DNA from: a bacterium
Lineage (GTDB): Bacteria; Spirochaetota; Leptospiria; Leptospirales; Leptonemataceae
Direction: 5' to 3'
Length of the DNA stretch: 64,000 bases
Assembly (NCBI GenBank): GCA_024742665.1
Contig: JANSYA010000001.1
Coordinates: forward strand, 944,425 to 1,008,424
A program made the position numbers and the translations under genes. Numbering within the stretch: position 1 is the stretch's first letter; every line of letters starts with the position of its first letter. Shown here piece by piece: positions 55,879-63,856 of the stretch. A model generated the notes under the pieces. It worked only from the letters and a program-made list of their open reading frames with translations. It did not search any database and was not told the DNA's origin.

Positions 55879-56403
55879 ATGGCCAGGTCGAAGAAGAGCG
55901 ATGCGTCCCGTGACGATCGCAATATAATCCGCGAGCGTTCGCTGAAAGAACTTTCGTACGCGCTGGTTGCGACCGGCATCACCTTCGTTCTCGCGGTGCT
56001 CTTTTATATGTATGTCCCGATTCTGCGCGAGCAGATGCGTGACAAAGATGAAAGCCTGAAGCATACCCGGGTCTTCACGGCGGAACCTGCCGGCGGCACG
56101 ATCCGCTACGAATTCACGCAGATCGAAGGCGGCGAAGAGCACGACGAAGCCATCGATCACTATATCGAAGACCTGGAAATTCTGGGGCGTCGTTTTGGGC
56201 GCGGCGAGTTTTCGATGGTCAAACTCCCCGGTATGAAAGAGTCGGCGGAATACGAAGCCATGAGTCGCTATGTTGACGCCTTCGAGTACGAGGTCATCAA
56301 AGACGCCGAAGGCCCGTCCCTGGTGATTCGCACGAACAATCCCGCTGCGCGCGGTGCGCTCCACGACTATCTGAAGTATCTCGAAACCCGCTGGGTCTTC
56401 TGA
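55879..56403 (+). CDS. single-pass membrane protein, unknown function
   Basis: A 174-residue protein. A basic N-terminus (MARSKKSDASRDDRN) is followed by one transmembrane helix (about 28-49, ALVATGITFVLAVLFYMYVPIL), so residues 50-174 are probably periplasmic. That part is acidic, with GGEEHDEAIDHYIEDLEILGRRFGRGEFSMVKL and a C-terminal ARGALHDYLKYLETRWVF. No enzyme motif. It lies 34 bases after the preceding secreted-protein gene and likely shares its transcript. Confidence 0.6.
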   Translation: MARSKKSDASRDDRNIIRERSLKELSYALVATGITFVLAVLFYMYVPILREQMRDKDESLKHTRVFTAEPAGGTIRYEFTQIEGGEEHDEAIDHYIEDLEILGRRFGRGEFSMVKLPGMKESAEYEAMSRYVDAFEYEVIKDAEGPSLVIRTNNPAARGALHDYLKYLETRWVF

Positions 56404-56472
56404 GCGCGTATCTCTCGTCGCATCATCGATCGCAGCTCTCTACTTGCCCGACACAGAACGCCGGCTTCGGAA

Positions 56473-56988
56473 TCAAATCAGATCGCGAAAGCCGCGTTCT
56501 TCTACGGTTTTGATGCTCGCTTCGACTTTTTCGCGCAGCCCTTGCTGATAGACTTCCATCGCATCCAGCAGCGCCGGATCGCCGGCGCCGAGGATACGCG
56601 CCGCCAGCAGTCCCGCATTTTTAGACTGATCCAGAGCCACGGTGGCGACCGGAATGCCGCCGGGCATCTGTAGAATCGAAAGAATCGAATCCCAGCCGTC
56701 GATGGAATTCGAAGACTTCACCGGCACGCCGATCACCGGCAGGCTTGTTAGAGAAGCGACCATGCCCGGCAGATGGGCCGCGCCCCCCGCTCCCGCGATG
56801 ATGACTCGCAGACCGCGTGCGCGCGCATTTCGCGCGTAGCTGACCATGCGATCCGGCGTGCGATGCGCGGAAACGATGGTGAGTTCGTACGGAACCTTCA
56901 GCTCTTCCAGAATTTCGGCCGCGTCGGACATGATATTCAAATCCGACTGGCTGCCCATGATAATGCCGACAAGCGGTGACTGATTCAT
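56473..56988 (-). CDS. purE: N5-carboxyaminoimidazole ribonucleotide mutase
   Basis: A 171-residue class I PurE, converting N5-CAIR to CAIR in purine synthesis. Signatures are GIIMGSQSDL, VSAHRTPDRM, IIAGAGGAAHLPGMVASLT, PVIGVPV and GIPVATVALDQSKNAGLLAARIL. ATG 56988 is chosen because it begins the conserved domain; two AGGAAGACTAC units lie directly upstream, giving a duplicated ribosome binding site. It is the second gene of a purK-purE operon (52 bases apart). Confidence 0.96.
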   Translation of the reverse strand: MNQSPLVGIIMGSQSDLNIMSDAAEILEELKVPYELTIVSAHRTPDRMVSYARNARARGLRVIIAGAGGAAHLPGMVASLTSLPVIGVPVKSSNSIDGWDSILSILQMPGGIPVATVALDQSKNAGLLAARILGAGDPALLDAMEVYQQGLREKVEASIKTVEERGFRDLI

Positions 56989-57012
56989 TGTAGTCTTCCT
57001 CGTAGTCTTCCT
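56989..57012 (-). repeat. 12-bp tandem duplication of the purE ribosome binding site
   Basis: TGTAGTCTTCCT (56989-57000) and CGTAGTCTTCCT (57001-57012) are 12-base tandem copies differing at one base. On the coding strand each carries AGGAAGACTAC, so purE has two Shine-Dalgarno sites, at about 9 and 21 bases from the start. Confidence 0.7.
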
Positions 57013-57040
57013 GCTGTAGATCGCATAAAGATGATATGCT

Positions 57041-58405
57041 TCAGGCGTCTGATTCGCCGATGATTTCAACGATCGCACGGATTTCCCGGGCTCGTTCGCG
57101 GACTGCAAGCAGCGCCCGGGTCGCCTCGCCGTTGTCCGGGTTCGTGGCCCCGGATGGGCCGGTGATCGTTACGTGACCCATCTTGCGGAAGGGGCGCGTT
57201 ACGATCTTGCCATATAGGTGCACGTGTACGCCGGGCATCGCAAGAATTTTTTCCATACCGCGATAGTGCGCGGGACCGGTGCCGCGCGTGCCCAGCAGGT
57301 TGACCATCGCAGCGGGCGCGACCAGCGCGGTATCGCCGGGCGGCAAATCGAGCACGGCCCGCAGATGCTGTTCGAACTGGGAGGTTACGCAGGCTTCGAT
57401 GGTGTGATGCCCGCTGTTGTGAGTGCGCGGGGCGATCTCGTTGACCAGCACCTGGCCTGCATTCGTTACGAATAGTTCCACGGCGAGCAGGCCTTCGAGT
57501 TCCAGAAGTTCGGCTATTTTCGTCGCGATTTCGTTTGCCTGACGCTCTACATCGCGATCGATCTGAGCGGGAGCGAACAGCAGCTCCACCAGATTCGCCG
57601 TGGGGTGAAACTCCATCTCGACGGGGGGATACAGGGCGACCTGTCCGGCCGGGTTACGCGAAACGATCACCGCGATTTCTTTTACGAAGTCGACCCGACG
57701 TTCGATCAGCGAAGGCGCGTCGAAAGCGACTTTTTCCAGCGCTTCGCGAAAGGCTTCGGATTCGACGCGCGCGGCGGTTTTAGATTCACCGGGTTCAGTC
57801 CCCGCGATTTGCGCGGGATCCGTCGTTGCGAAATCCGCGGGGTCGGGTAATTTTTGCACGCCGCGGCCGTCGTAGCCGTCGCGGCGCAGCTTTTGCATTG
57901 CGGGAAAGAGGTGGCGCAGCTCCGGCATGCGTTCGATTAGATCCGCGCGATTGTCGAGCGCCGCGAACTCAGCCGTGGGGATGCCGTTGTCGCGATAGAA
58001 TTCCTTTTGTTTGAGCTTGTCCTGGACCAGAGCCAGAATGCGCGACGATGGCCGCACGAGCACGCCTTCGCTTTCGAGCTGCGCCAGAGCCTCGGTGTTG
58101 ACGTGTTCGATTTCGGTTGTGACTAAATCGAAGCGGCGACCGAAGTCGCAGACGGTCGCAAAGTCCATCAGGTCGCCTGTTTGAAAATAGGCGGCGTTCG
58201 CCCGCACGGGCGCGGCGGGGTCCGGATCCAGGAAGCCCGGCGCGAGATTGAAGCGCAGAGCGGGAGGCAGTAGCATTCGGCCGAGCTGACCGCCACCAAG
58301 CACGCCCAGGCGGAGTTGTAGTTTATCGCGGGAAATTTCGTTCACAAATTCAAAGAGACTCGTTGGTTTTCGCGTGCCTGACGGTACGCTGCGTGCACCT
58401 GACAT
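57041..58405 (-). CDS. purK: N5-carboxyaminoimidazole ribonucleotide synthase
   Basis: An ATP-grasp enzyme, about 454 residues from ATG 58405. The PurK core begins LRLGVLGGGQLGRMLLPPALRF and continues VTTEIEHVNTEAL, QDKLKQKEFYRDNGIPTA, KLRRDGYDGRGVQ and VNEIAPRTHNSGHHTIEAC. It makes N5-CAIR from AIR, bicarbonate and ATP. About 40 residues (TDPAQIAGTEPGESKTAARVE, shortened) are inserted mid-protein. The start is uncertain: the reading frame is open to a GTG at 58462 through a 7-residue repeat (xPSGARx) coded by the hairpin array; a GTG at 58345 lies just before the enzyme core. No good Shine-Dalgarno site is seen at any. Confidence 0.92.
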   Translation of the reverse strand: MSGARSVPSGTRKPTSLFEFVNEISRDKLQLRLGVLGGGQLGRMLLPPALRFNLAPGFLDPDPAAPVRANAAYFQTGDLMDFATVCDFGRRFDLVTTEIEHVNTEALAQLESEGVLVRPSSRILALVQDKLKQKEFYRDNGIPTAEFAALDNRADLIERMPELRHLFPAMQKLRRDGYDGRGVQKLPDPADFATTDPAQIAGTEPGESKTAARVESEAFREALEKVAFDAPSLIERRVDFVKEIAVIVSRNPAGQVALYPPVEMEFHPTANLVELLFAPAQIDRDVERQANEIATKIAELLELEGLLAVELFVTNAGQVLVNEIAPRTHNSGHHTIEACVTSQFEQHLRAVLDLPPGDTALVAPAAMVNLLGTRGTGPAHYRGMEKILAMPGVHVHLYGKIVTRPFRKMGHVTITGPSGATNPDNGEATRALLAVRERAREIRAIVEIIGESDA

Positions 58406-58516
58406 TACGTTTCGCGCACCTCGCGGTACGTCCCGCGCGCCTGACGGCGCGTTTTCGCGCACCTCGCGGTGCGTTTCGCGCGCCTGACGGTGCGTTTTCG
58501 CGCGCCTGACGGCGCG
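58373..58516 (-). repeat. array of seven 21-22 bp hairpin units
   Basis: Seven units begin at 58373, about 58394, 58415, 58436, 58458, 58479 and 58501. Most consist of a 6-bp stem and 4-base loop, e.g. CGCGCC-TGAC-GGCGCG (58501-58516) and CGCACC-TCGC-GGTGCG (58458-58473). On the purK mRNA the loops read GUCA or GCGA, the latter a GNRA tetraloop. Stem bases change in pairs between units; only the second unit is badly degenerate. The array runs from the stop codon of the upstream gene into the purK reading frame. Confidence 0.85.
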
Positions 58517-58517
58517 C

Positions 58518-58754
58518 TCAGGCCATTCGTCGGAATTCAGAGCTCAGACGTTCGAAGTCGCGGATTAGATCCGCGGGCGGCGGGCGAAGATTGCGGGCGA
58601 GGCTCAGGCCGTCATCGATCAGCTTGAGCAGGGCTTCGCGTTCCGCCAGGGCTCGCGCTCGCGGCATGTGGTGGCGTTCGTCTTTGTACTTCGCCGCCTT
58701 TTCGTCGATGATGGCGGTTATCTGATTCAGGGCCTGGATTTCTTCATCGCTCAT
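58518..58754 (-). CDS. small helical protein, unknown function
   Basis: A 78-residue protein (from ATG 58754; a GTG at 58802 would give 94). It is highly charged and predicted almost fully helical (EEIQALNQITAIIDEKAAKYKDERHH, LAEREALLKLIDDGLSLARNL), like a coiled-coil or DUF-type helical hairpin. It is 56-113 bases upstream of purK in the same direction with the hairpin array between. No function can be given. Confidence 0.5.
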   Translation of the reverse strand: MSDEEIQALNQITAIIDEKAAKYKDERHHMPRARALAEREALLKLIDDGLSLARNLRPPPADLIRDFERLSSEFRRMA

Positions 58755-58868
58755 AGACCGGTATCTTTTGAGTTCCCCGGTGTAAGACAAGCGGAAATCC
58801 ACGGGATTCGAGCGGCTTTTCGGCGCGGCAGATTACTTCGAAGGCAAGCGCGTGCGCGGATCTCTGAA

Positions 58869-59978
58869 TCACGCGTGCGGATACGGGCGGGCTTTGCCAT
58901 CGAGCAGGGGCTGCAGCTCTTCCCATACCAGGTCTGGAGTCAGATCGCGCATGCAGCGAAAGTGATCTTTTGGACAGATCTTGCGTCCATAAAACGAGCA
59001 GGGGCTGCACTCCAGATCTTCGAGATAGGCCAGGCCCTGCTGTTCGTACTCGAACATGCCCGGGTCGGTCGAGCCGAAGATCCCGAGCGTCGGCACGGCC
59101 AGGGCCCGGGCCATGTGCATGGGGCCGCTGTCGTTGGCGATGAAGGCCGCACAGTGTTGAATGATTCCGCCCATCTCGGCGAGCGTCGCGCCGGTGAAAT
59201 CGAAAATATTCGCGCGCCCGCCGTCGCTGCCGCTGCCTTTAATAGAGGCGCTCAGTTCGCGTTCGCCGGGGCCGCCGTTTAATGCCAGCTGATAGCCCGC
59301 GCCCGTAATGCGGCCGGCCAGCTCATGAAAATATTCGGCCGGCCAGCGTTTGGTCGCCCAGTTCGCGCCGCCCGCCAGGCCGATCACGGGCTTGCTTAAG
59401 TCTACACCGGCTTCAGTTAAGAGCGTGCGCGCCCGCTCTCGATCGTCCGGGCCGGGGTAATAACGCATGCGTCCGCGCGGGAGTTCGCGGCCGATCAGCT
59501 TTTCAACAGCGCGATGAAAGAGGTCGGCGGTGGGGGCCGGCGCCTTATAACTGTTTCGGCCGCGCAGACCCAGCCAGATCGCGGCGTTGTCGAGGCTGCT
59601 GCGATTCGACCAGCGGGTGATCGGGCGATTTAAGCTCAGCATATGAATCATGCGACTGCGCAGTTTGTCGTGCAGATCCAGACAGACTGTGAAGCCGGTC
59701 GTTTTTAAGCGACGCGTGTAGTCGCGCACGCCTTCGCCTTTCTGTAAGCCGATCACTTCATCGACTGCGGGGTGGTGGCGGATCATATCGCCGATGAATT
59801 CTTTGGTGCCGTAGACGATGCGCGCCTCAGGCCAGGCGGTCTTTAATGCGTCCAGGGCCGGCGTGGTCAGGAGCACGTCCCCCACCGCGGAGAAACGCAG
59901 CACGAGGACAGTCTGACCGGCCCCGTCTGAGCCGCCCGGCTTTTGCGCCTGTGTTTGATTGGAATGCGTTTCAGTCAT
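58869..59978 (-). CDS. GT9-family (ADP-heptose:LPS heptosyltransferase-like) glycosyltransferase
   Basis: A 369-residue GT-B enzyme of family 9, adding heptose or a similar sugar to the LPS core. Signatures: VLVLRFSAVGDVLLTTPALDALKTAWPEARIVY (shortened), LDLHDKLRSR, PVIGLAGGANWATKRWPAEYF, FTGATLAEMGGIIQHCAAFIANDSGPMHMARALAVPTLGIFGSTDP. The last contains the usual donor-binding residues. A cluster of cysteines (LECSPCSFYGRKICPKDHFRCMRDL) near the end is common in this family. Third gene of an operon with two GT2 genes, 16 bases apart. Confidence 0.92.
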   Translation of the reverse strand: MTETHSNQTQAQKPGGSDGAGQTVLVLRFSAVGDVLLTTPALDALKTAWPEARIVYGTKEFIGDMIRHHPAVDEVIGLQKGEGVRDYTRRLKTTGFTVCLDLHDKLRSRMIHMLSLNRPITRWSNRSSLDNAAIWLGLRGRNSYKAPAPTADLFHRAVEKLIGRELPRGRMRYYPGPDDRERARTLLTEAGVDLSKPVIGLAGGANWATKRWPAEYFHELAGRITGAGYQLALNGGPGERELSASIKGSGSDGGRANIFDFTGATLAEMGGIIQHCAAFIANDSGPMHMARALAVPTLGIFGSTDPGMFEYEQQGLAYLEDLECSPCSFYGRKICPKDHFRCMRDLTPDLVWEELQPLLDGKARPYPHA

Positions 59979-59994
59979 AGTATGCGTTTCGTTT

Positions 59995-60906
59995 TTATTT
60001 CCGCGATCCGCCGTTCTGTTCCCGGAGGAATTGCGGCAAATTGGAAGCTTCGCGGACTTCGGTGTTCGCCAGTTCGTAGAGTTTGGCCCAGCGTAAAAAA
60101 GTCGCGAAGCTGCTGGAGCAGGCGATGATCAGCCCGCGATAGCCGTCCAGGAAACCGGCCTTCGCGAAATAGATTTCTATGAACTTGAGCGGCGGCTTAA
60201 ACAGCATGCGCAGTAGATACAGAGGCTTGCGATGACTATGGCTGCGGCCGTGCGCGACTTGCTGGCGATGCCGCGCTCCTGCGTAAATGCTGGAGTACAC
60301 GTTGATCGTGTCGACCTGGTTCGAAAGATCGCTCTTTGAATTGTGAATGATATCGCCCTTTAGTGTGACGCCGTTGCGGCGGTTCCAGCTTTCGCCGAAG
60401 TCCTCGGTCGGATAGAGCAGTTCGTGCAGCGGCATGCCGCCGACGCCGCGCCACTCGGCGCGCTCGCGACGCACCAGACGATAGCGATAGTGCGTCCAGC
60501 CGCCGTGTTCGATGTAGGCGCCCATGTGATAGGTCCGGCGACGCATACGCGCGCCTGTGATTTCATCCGGCACCGGCGCCGTCAAAAAACGGCGAATGTC
60601 TGCGGCGGCCCCGGGAGCGAGCAGCTCGTCCGCGTCCAGACACAGGACCCAGGGAGTATTCGTATATTCGAGCGCGCGGTTCTTTTGTTTCGCGTAGCCT
60701 TCGAAGGCCTGGGCGATGAAGCGCACGTTCGCGTACGATTCGCAGATTTCGCGCGTGCCATCCGTGGAGTTTGAATCGAGCACGAGAATTTCGGAGCACA
60801 CGGGCGCAAGCGATTCCAGACACGCGCCGATGCGGTCCGCTTCGTTGTATGTAATGATCGCAGCGCTTAGCTCTGGGATCGGCCGGGGTCGGGGTTCTTC
60901 GGTCAT
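59995..60906 (-). CDS. GT2-family glycosyltransferase (WaaE-like)
   Basis: A 303-residue GT-A glycosyltransferase. SAAIITYNEADRIGACLESL, EILVLDSNSTDGTREICE and WVLCLDADELL (DxD motif) mark the nucleotide-sugar-binding half. The rest, GGWTHYRYRLVRRERAEWRG and GDIIHNSKSDLSNQVDTINVYSSIYAGAR, is typical of the WaaE/KdtX group, which adds a sugar to the LPS inner core. It is a paralogue of the gene 14 bases upstream: both share the same motifs in the same order with a similar tail (AGFLDGYRGLIIACSSSFATFLRWAKLYEL). Confidence 0.9.
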   Translation of the reverse strand: MTEEPRPRPIPELSAAIITYNEADRIGACLESLAPVCSEILVLDSNSTDGTREICESYANVRFIAQAFEGYAKQKNRALEYTNTPWVLCLDADELLAPGAAADIRRFLTAPVPDEITGARMRRRTYHMGAYIEHGGWTHYRYRLVRRERAEWRGVGGMPLHELLYPTEDFGESWNRRNGVTLKGDIIHNSKSDLSNQVDTINVYSSIYAGARHRQQVAHGRSHSHRKPLYLLRMLFKPPLKFIEIYFAKAGFLDGYRGLIIACSSSFATFLRWAKLYELANTEVREASNLPQFLREQNGGSRK

Positions 60907-60920
60907 CGGAAAATGGAATC

Positions 60921-61802
60921 TTACGGGGCTTCGGTATTCGTCGTCGACGTGTCTTTCGCCTGCGACTTCGCGTCAGGGACGCGATAGTCGGGCCGGACGT
61001 TGGAGGGCCGCTCCAGGCCGGTGCGCTTGAGTTCGTAGAGTTTGGCCCAGCGCAGAAAGGTGGCGTAGGCGCTGGACACGGCGATGATCAGGCCGGCCAT
61101 GCCGTCGAGGAATCCCGCTTTGACAATATAGAGTTCGGTGAATTTCGACATCGATTTATAGATCATCTTGAACAGCGAAAAACGCGTGCCGCGTTCTGAG
61201 CGCGTGAAGGCGATGATGCTGGAAAATTTGTTGATCGTATCGACCTGGTGCGACAGATCCCGGAACGAATAGTGGATCAGATCGCCGCTAATGGTCGGGC
61301 CTCGATTGCGCTGCCAGTGGGGCCGGTCTTTCAGAAAGATTTGATCGTGGGGATTTTCACCGCCCCAGACGCCTTCGCCTTTGCGAAACAAACGGTAGCG
61401 CGCATGGCGCCAGCCGCCGTGGCGAATAAAGCGTCCCAGATGCCAGGTCGTGCGCCAGATGCGAACGCCCTGAGCCTCCGGATTTTCGGCGACAAAACGA
61501 GCCGCATTTTGGGCCAGCTCGGGGGAAGCCTCTTCGTCGGCGTCCAGCGAAAAGATCCAGGGACCCGCGGCCATATCGATCGCGCGGTTTTTCTGCTGAA
61601 TGTGGCCGTCGAAGTCGTGCGCCGCGAATTTCACTTTGGGGAAGGCCGTCGCGAGTTCTTTGGTGCGGTCCTTCGAATGGGAGTCCAGCACGATCACTTC
61701 GTCGCACCAATCGTGCACCGACTGAATGCAGCGCTCAATCTGACGTTCTTCGTTATAAGTGATGATCGTGGCCGAGATGCGAGGACGTTCGGTGGGATTC
61801 AT
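60921..61802 (-). CDS. GT2-family glycosyltransferase (WaaE-like), paralogue
   Basis: A 293-residue GT-A enzyme similar to its downstream neighbour. Motifs: SATIITYNEERQIERCIQSVHDWCDEVIVLDSHSKDRTKELA (shortened), WIFSLDADEEASP (DxD), GGWRHARYRLFRKGEGVWGG, HYSFRDLSHQVDTINKFSSIIA and AGFLDGMAGLIIAVSSAYATFLRWAKLYELKRTGL. First gene of a three-gene LPS-core operon (GT2, GT2, GT9). Tandem duplication with later divergence is likely, giving two sugar-transfer steps. Confidence 0.9.
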   Translation of the reverse strand: MNPTERPRISATIITYNEERQIERCIQSVHDWCDEVIVLDSHSKDRTKELATAFPKVKFAAHDFDGHIQQKNRAIDMAAGPWIFSLDADEEASPELAQNAARFVAENPEAQGVRIWRTTWHLGRFIRHGGWRHARYRLFRKGEGVWGGENPHDQIFLKDRPHWQRNRGPTISGDLIHYSFRDLSHQVDTINKFSSIIAFTRSERGTRFSLFKMIYKSMSKFTELYIVKAGFLDGMAGLIIAVSSAYATFLRWAKLYELKRTGLERPSNVRPDYRVPDAKSQAKDTSTTNTEAP

Positions 61803-61948
61803 AGCGCGCAGGCTTATGCTGCCGCGCGAGGCTGCCAGGGCAAGATAATATTTTCGAATCGGAGCGGCCTATCCGCCCGATACTCACAGTAGAACGCGGG
61901 AAGGCTCGCCTCGCGCGTTCCTCAATCATTTTTCATGGAGAAAACACG

Positions 61949-62611
61949 ATGAAACGCTGGATTGCCGCTCTACTTATCGCCGGCCTGTGCTTTACGGGCG
62001 CGGCTCGCTGCTATGGGTCATTCGCCCTGACGCGGACTCTGCACTCGGCTGTCGGTTCGATCGAAAACCGCTGGCTGCGTTCGATTGTCTTTTTTCTGAT
62101 CGCGTGTTGGCCTCTGCCGATCGTATACGGCGTCGCGATTCTGGCCGATGCGATCATCCTCAATACGGTGGAGTTCTGGTCGGGCGCAAATCCCATGGCC
62201 CACCGCTACGACGCCCGCGGCGAATTCCGCTTGAGCGTGCGCGAAAAGGACGCCCGGGTCGATTTCATCTATCGCGGCTACGGAGAAAGTCTGGAGATTC
62301 GCCTGGTGGGCGGCGCGGGCGCGGCCTCGCTTCCGGCGGGGGAAGATTCGGCGCTGGCCGCCCGGACCGGAGAATCCCGGGAGCATTCGATGATTCTACT
62401 GCGAGACATGCCCGGTATTGTTTATATTCGCAAAGCGGGTCGATTGGTTCCGGTCGAAGTGCAGAGCCTGGACGCAGGCGAAGTCACCGCCCTCCAGGCC
62501 ATGCAGGCCGGGCAGCCGGTCACGACGCGGCTGGTGCCGTCCGAGGATCTGGAAGAGCGGCGCGCGCGGGCGATGCAGGTGCTCGCACAGAGCGCTGCGT
62601 TAGCGCCCTGA
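61949..62611 (+). CDS. DUF3332-family lipoprotein
   Basis: A 220-residue exported protein. The signal segment (WIAALLIAGLCFTGAA) ends with RC at about residue 21, then YGSFALTRTLHSAVGSI...WLRSIVFFLIACWPLPIVYGVAILADAIILNTVEFWSGANPM (shortened), the DUF3332 signature: GSF near the start, two hydrophobic helices and the NTVEFWSG-NP end. The C-terminal 120 residues are a hydrophilic, beta-rich domain of unknown role. The start follows GGAGA by 9 bases. Function of the family is unknown. Confidence 0.78.
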   Translation: MKRWIAALLIAGLCFTGAARCYGSFALTRTLHSAVGSIENRWLRSIVFFLIACWPLPIVYGVAILADAIILNTVEFWSGANPMAHRYDARGEFRLSVREKDARVDFIYRGYGESLEIRLVGGAGAASLPAGEDSALAARTGESREHSMILLRDMPGIVYIRKAGRLVPVEVQSLDAGEVTALQAMQAGQPVTTRLVPSEDLEERRARAMQVLAQSAALAP

Positions 62612-62692
62612 GTCCGCCGGAATCTTCGGCAATCAGCCGAAACGTTGTGGATCTACTGCCGTACGGGAAAAAGTCGAAGCGTCGACGAAACG

Positions 62693-62744
62693 AAAAAACC
62701 GGGCCGCCGATTCGTCTGCGGAGCAGACGAATCGACCGTCCCGG
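62693..62744 (-). terminator. intrinsic terminator of the lipase gene
   Basis: On the minus strand a 12-bp perfect stem (CGATTCGTCTGC with GCAGACGAATCG, 62734-62708) is enclosed by CCGGG/CCCGG arms and followed by TTTTTT (62698-62693). It lies about 93 bases after the lipase stop codon, which makes it a good Rho-independent terminator. Confidence 0.7.
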
Positions 62745-62836
62745 GGAGTGAGTTTCTGTTTGCGAAATAGAAATTCGAAGGCGCGTCCCGGCGATTCCTG
62801 CGAACCGCCGGGCGTGCCTGAGCCCGCGCGAGGCTA

Positions 62837-63856
62837 TTAAAGCGCGCTGTTCTTCGCGTTTTCCGCGAGTTTGTTGTAGAAGCCTTTCACGTCGAACCAC
62901 AGCTGGCCGGAGTAGAACGCGTTGGTGATCTGCAGGTGATCGACGCCGGTCGAATAGAACTTCTCTTTCGGCCCGCTGATCCATTTGCCCCAGCGCATAG
63001 AACGGTAAGGGATGGCTCCGTCGTTTTCTTTGCCGATCTCGCCGATTTGCGGAGAGGACAGACGCGTGCCGCCGTGCAGGTTCGCCAGATAGAGCGGCAG
63101 CAGCAGCGGGTTGTGTTCGAAAATATTCCAGGCGCGAATCTTACTGCCGGTCGAAAAGTATTTCACGGAAGCGGCGTCATGGAAATTCGCGTTGAAGATA
63201 TCCATTTCGCCGACCGCCATAAAGGTCGCGGCCAGCAGGTCCTGATTCGGATTATTGATGATCAGCTCGCCGTTATAAATCAAACCCGCGATCGTATTCA
63301 CCAGGCCCGCCAGCAGATTCTGAATGCCGGAGCCGGGAATCAGGCCGAGCAGGACGTCCGCGAAAGATGTGCCGTAGTGCGGCGAAGAAATGGTCGTAAC
63401 CGATGCGATGCGATTGCCGTGGGCGTTGCTCAGGCCGGCGAGTCCACCGGGAGAAGCCAGAATGCGCGAGTCCATGCCGCCCTGGGAGTGAGAAAGAATG
63501 TGGATCTTTTTGTTGTCCGCCGATTCAGACGCGAGCCAGAGGTTGATCTGGTAGCGCATCTGCTCCGCGCGATCGTAAGAATGGGCCAGGGCGGATTTGC
63601 CGTCGGTCATAACGCGGGCGCCGCGGCCGCGCAGGTGTTCGTCCATGCCGCCCCAGTAGGGCAGGCCGTATTTGTTGAAGACTGTTCCGTCGCGCGTATC
63701 GTCGTCCCAGCCCAGAATGCCGTGGGCGAGCACAATGTAAGTACCATCCAGATCGCTTTTGTTAGAAGAAGATCCTCCGCCGCCGGCCAGGACCGCGCTC
63801 AGCGGCAGAGTCAGCAGCAAGACGCTGAATGTGAAGAAGCGTGTGAGCTTTTGCAT
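62837..63856 (-). CDS. secreted triacylglycerol lipase (family I, Pseudomonas type)
   Basis: A 339-residue secreted esterase/lipase. Signal peptide MQKLTRFFTFSVLLLTLPLSAVLA; a Gly/Ser-rich spacer; then YIVLAHGILGWDDD (oxyanion region), HILSHSQGGMD (nucleophile Ser), KENDGAIPYRSM (Asp, in the DGxV-like position) and GVDHLQITN (His). This is the layout of true lipases of families I.1/I.2. Those often need a Lif foldase encoded next door; none is seen, so it may fold on its own or with a distant helper. Start 63856 begins the signal peptide directly. Confidence 0.88.
   Translation of the reverse strand: MQKLTRFFTFSVLLLTLPLSAVLAGGGGSSSNKSDLDGTYIVLAHGILGWDDDTRDGTVFNKYGLPYWGGMDEHLRGRGARVMTDGKSALAHSYDRAEQMRYQINLWLASESADNKKIHILSHSQGGMDSRILASPGGLAGLSNAHGNRIASVTTISSPHYGTSFADVLLGLIPGSGIQNLLAGLVNTIAGLIYNGELIINNPNQDLLAATFMAVGEMDIFNANFHDAASVKYFSTGSKIRAWNIFEHNPLLLPLYLANLHGGTRLSSPQIGEIGKENDGAIPYRSMRWGKWISGPKEKFYSTGVDHLQITNAFYSGQLWFDVKGFYNKLAENAKNSAL

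Noticed and set aside
58373..58516. CRISPR-like array
   Set aside because: Units are short, self-complementary and adjacent without unique spacers, and no cas gene is near.
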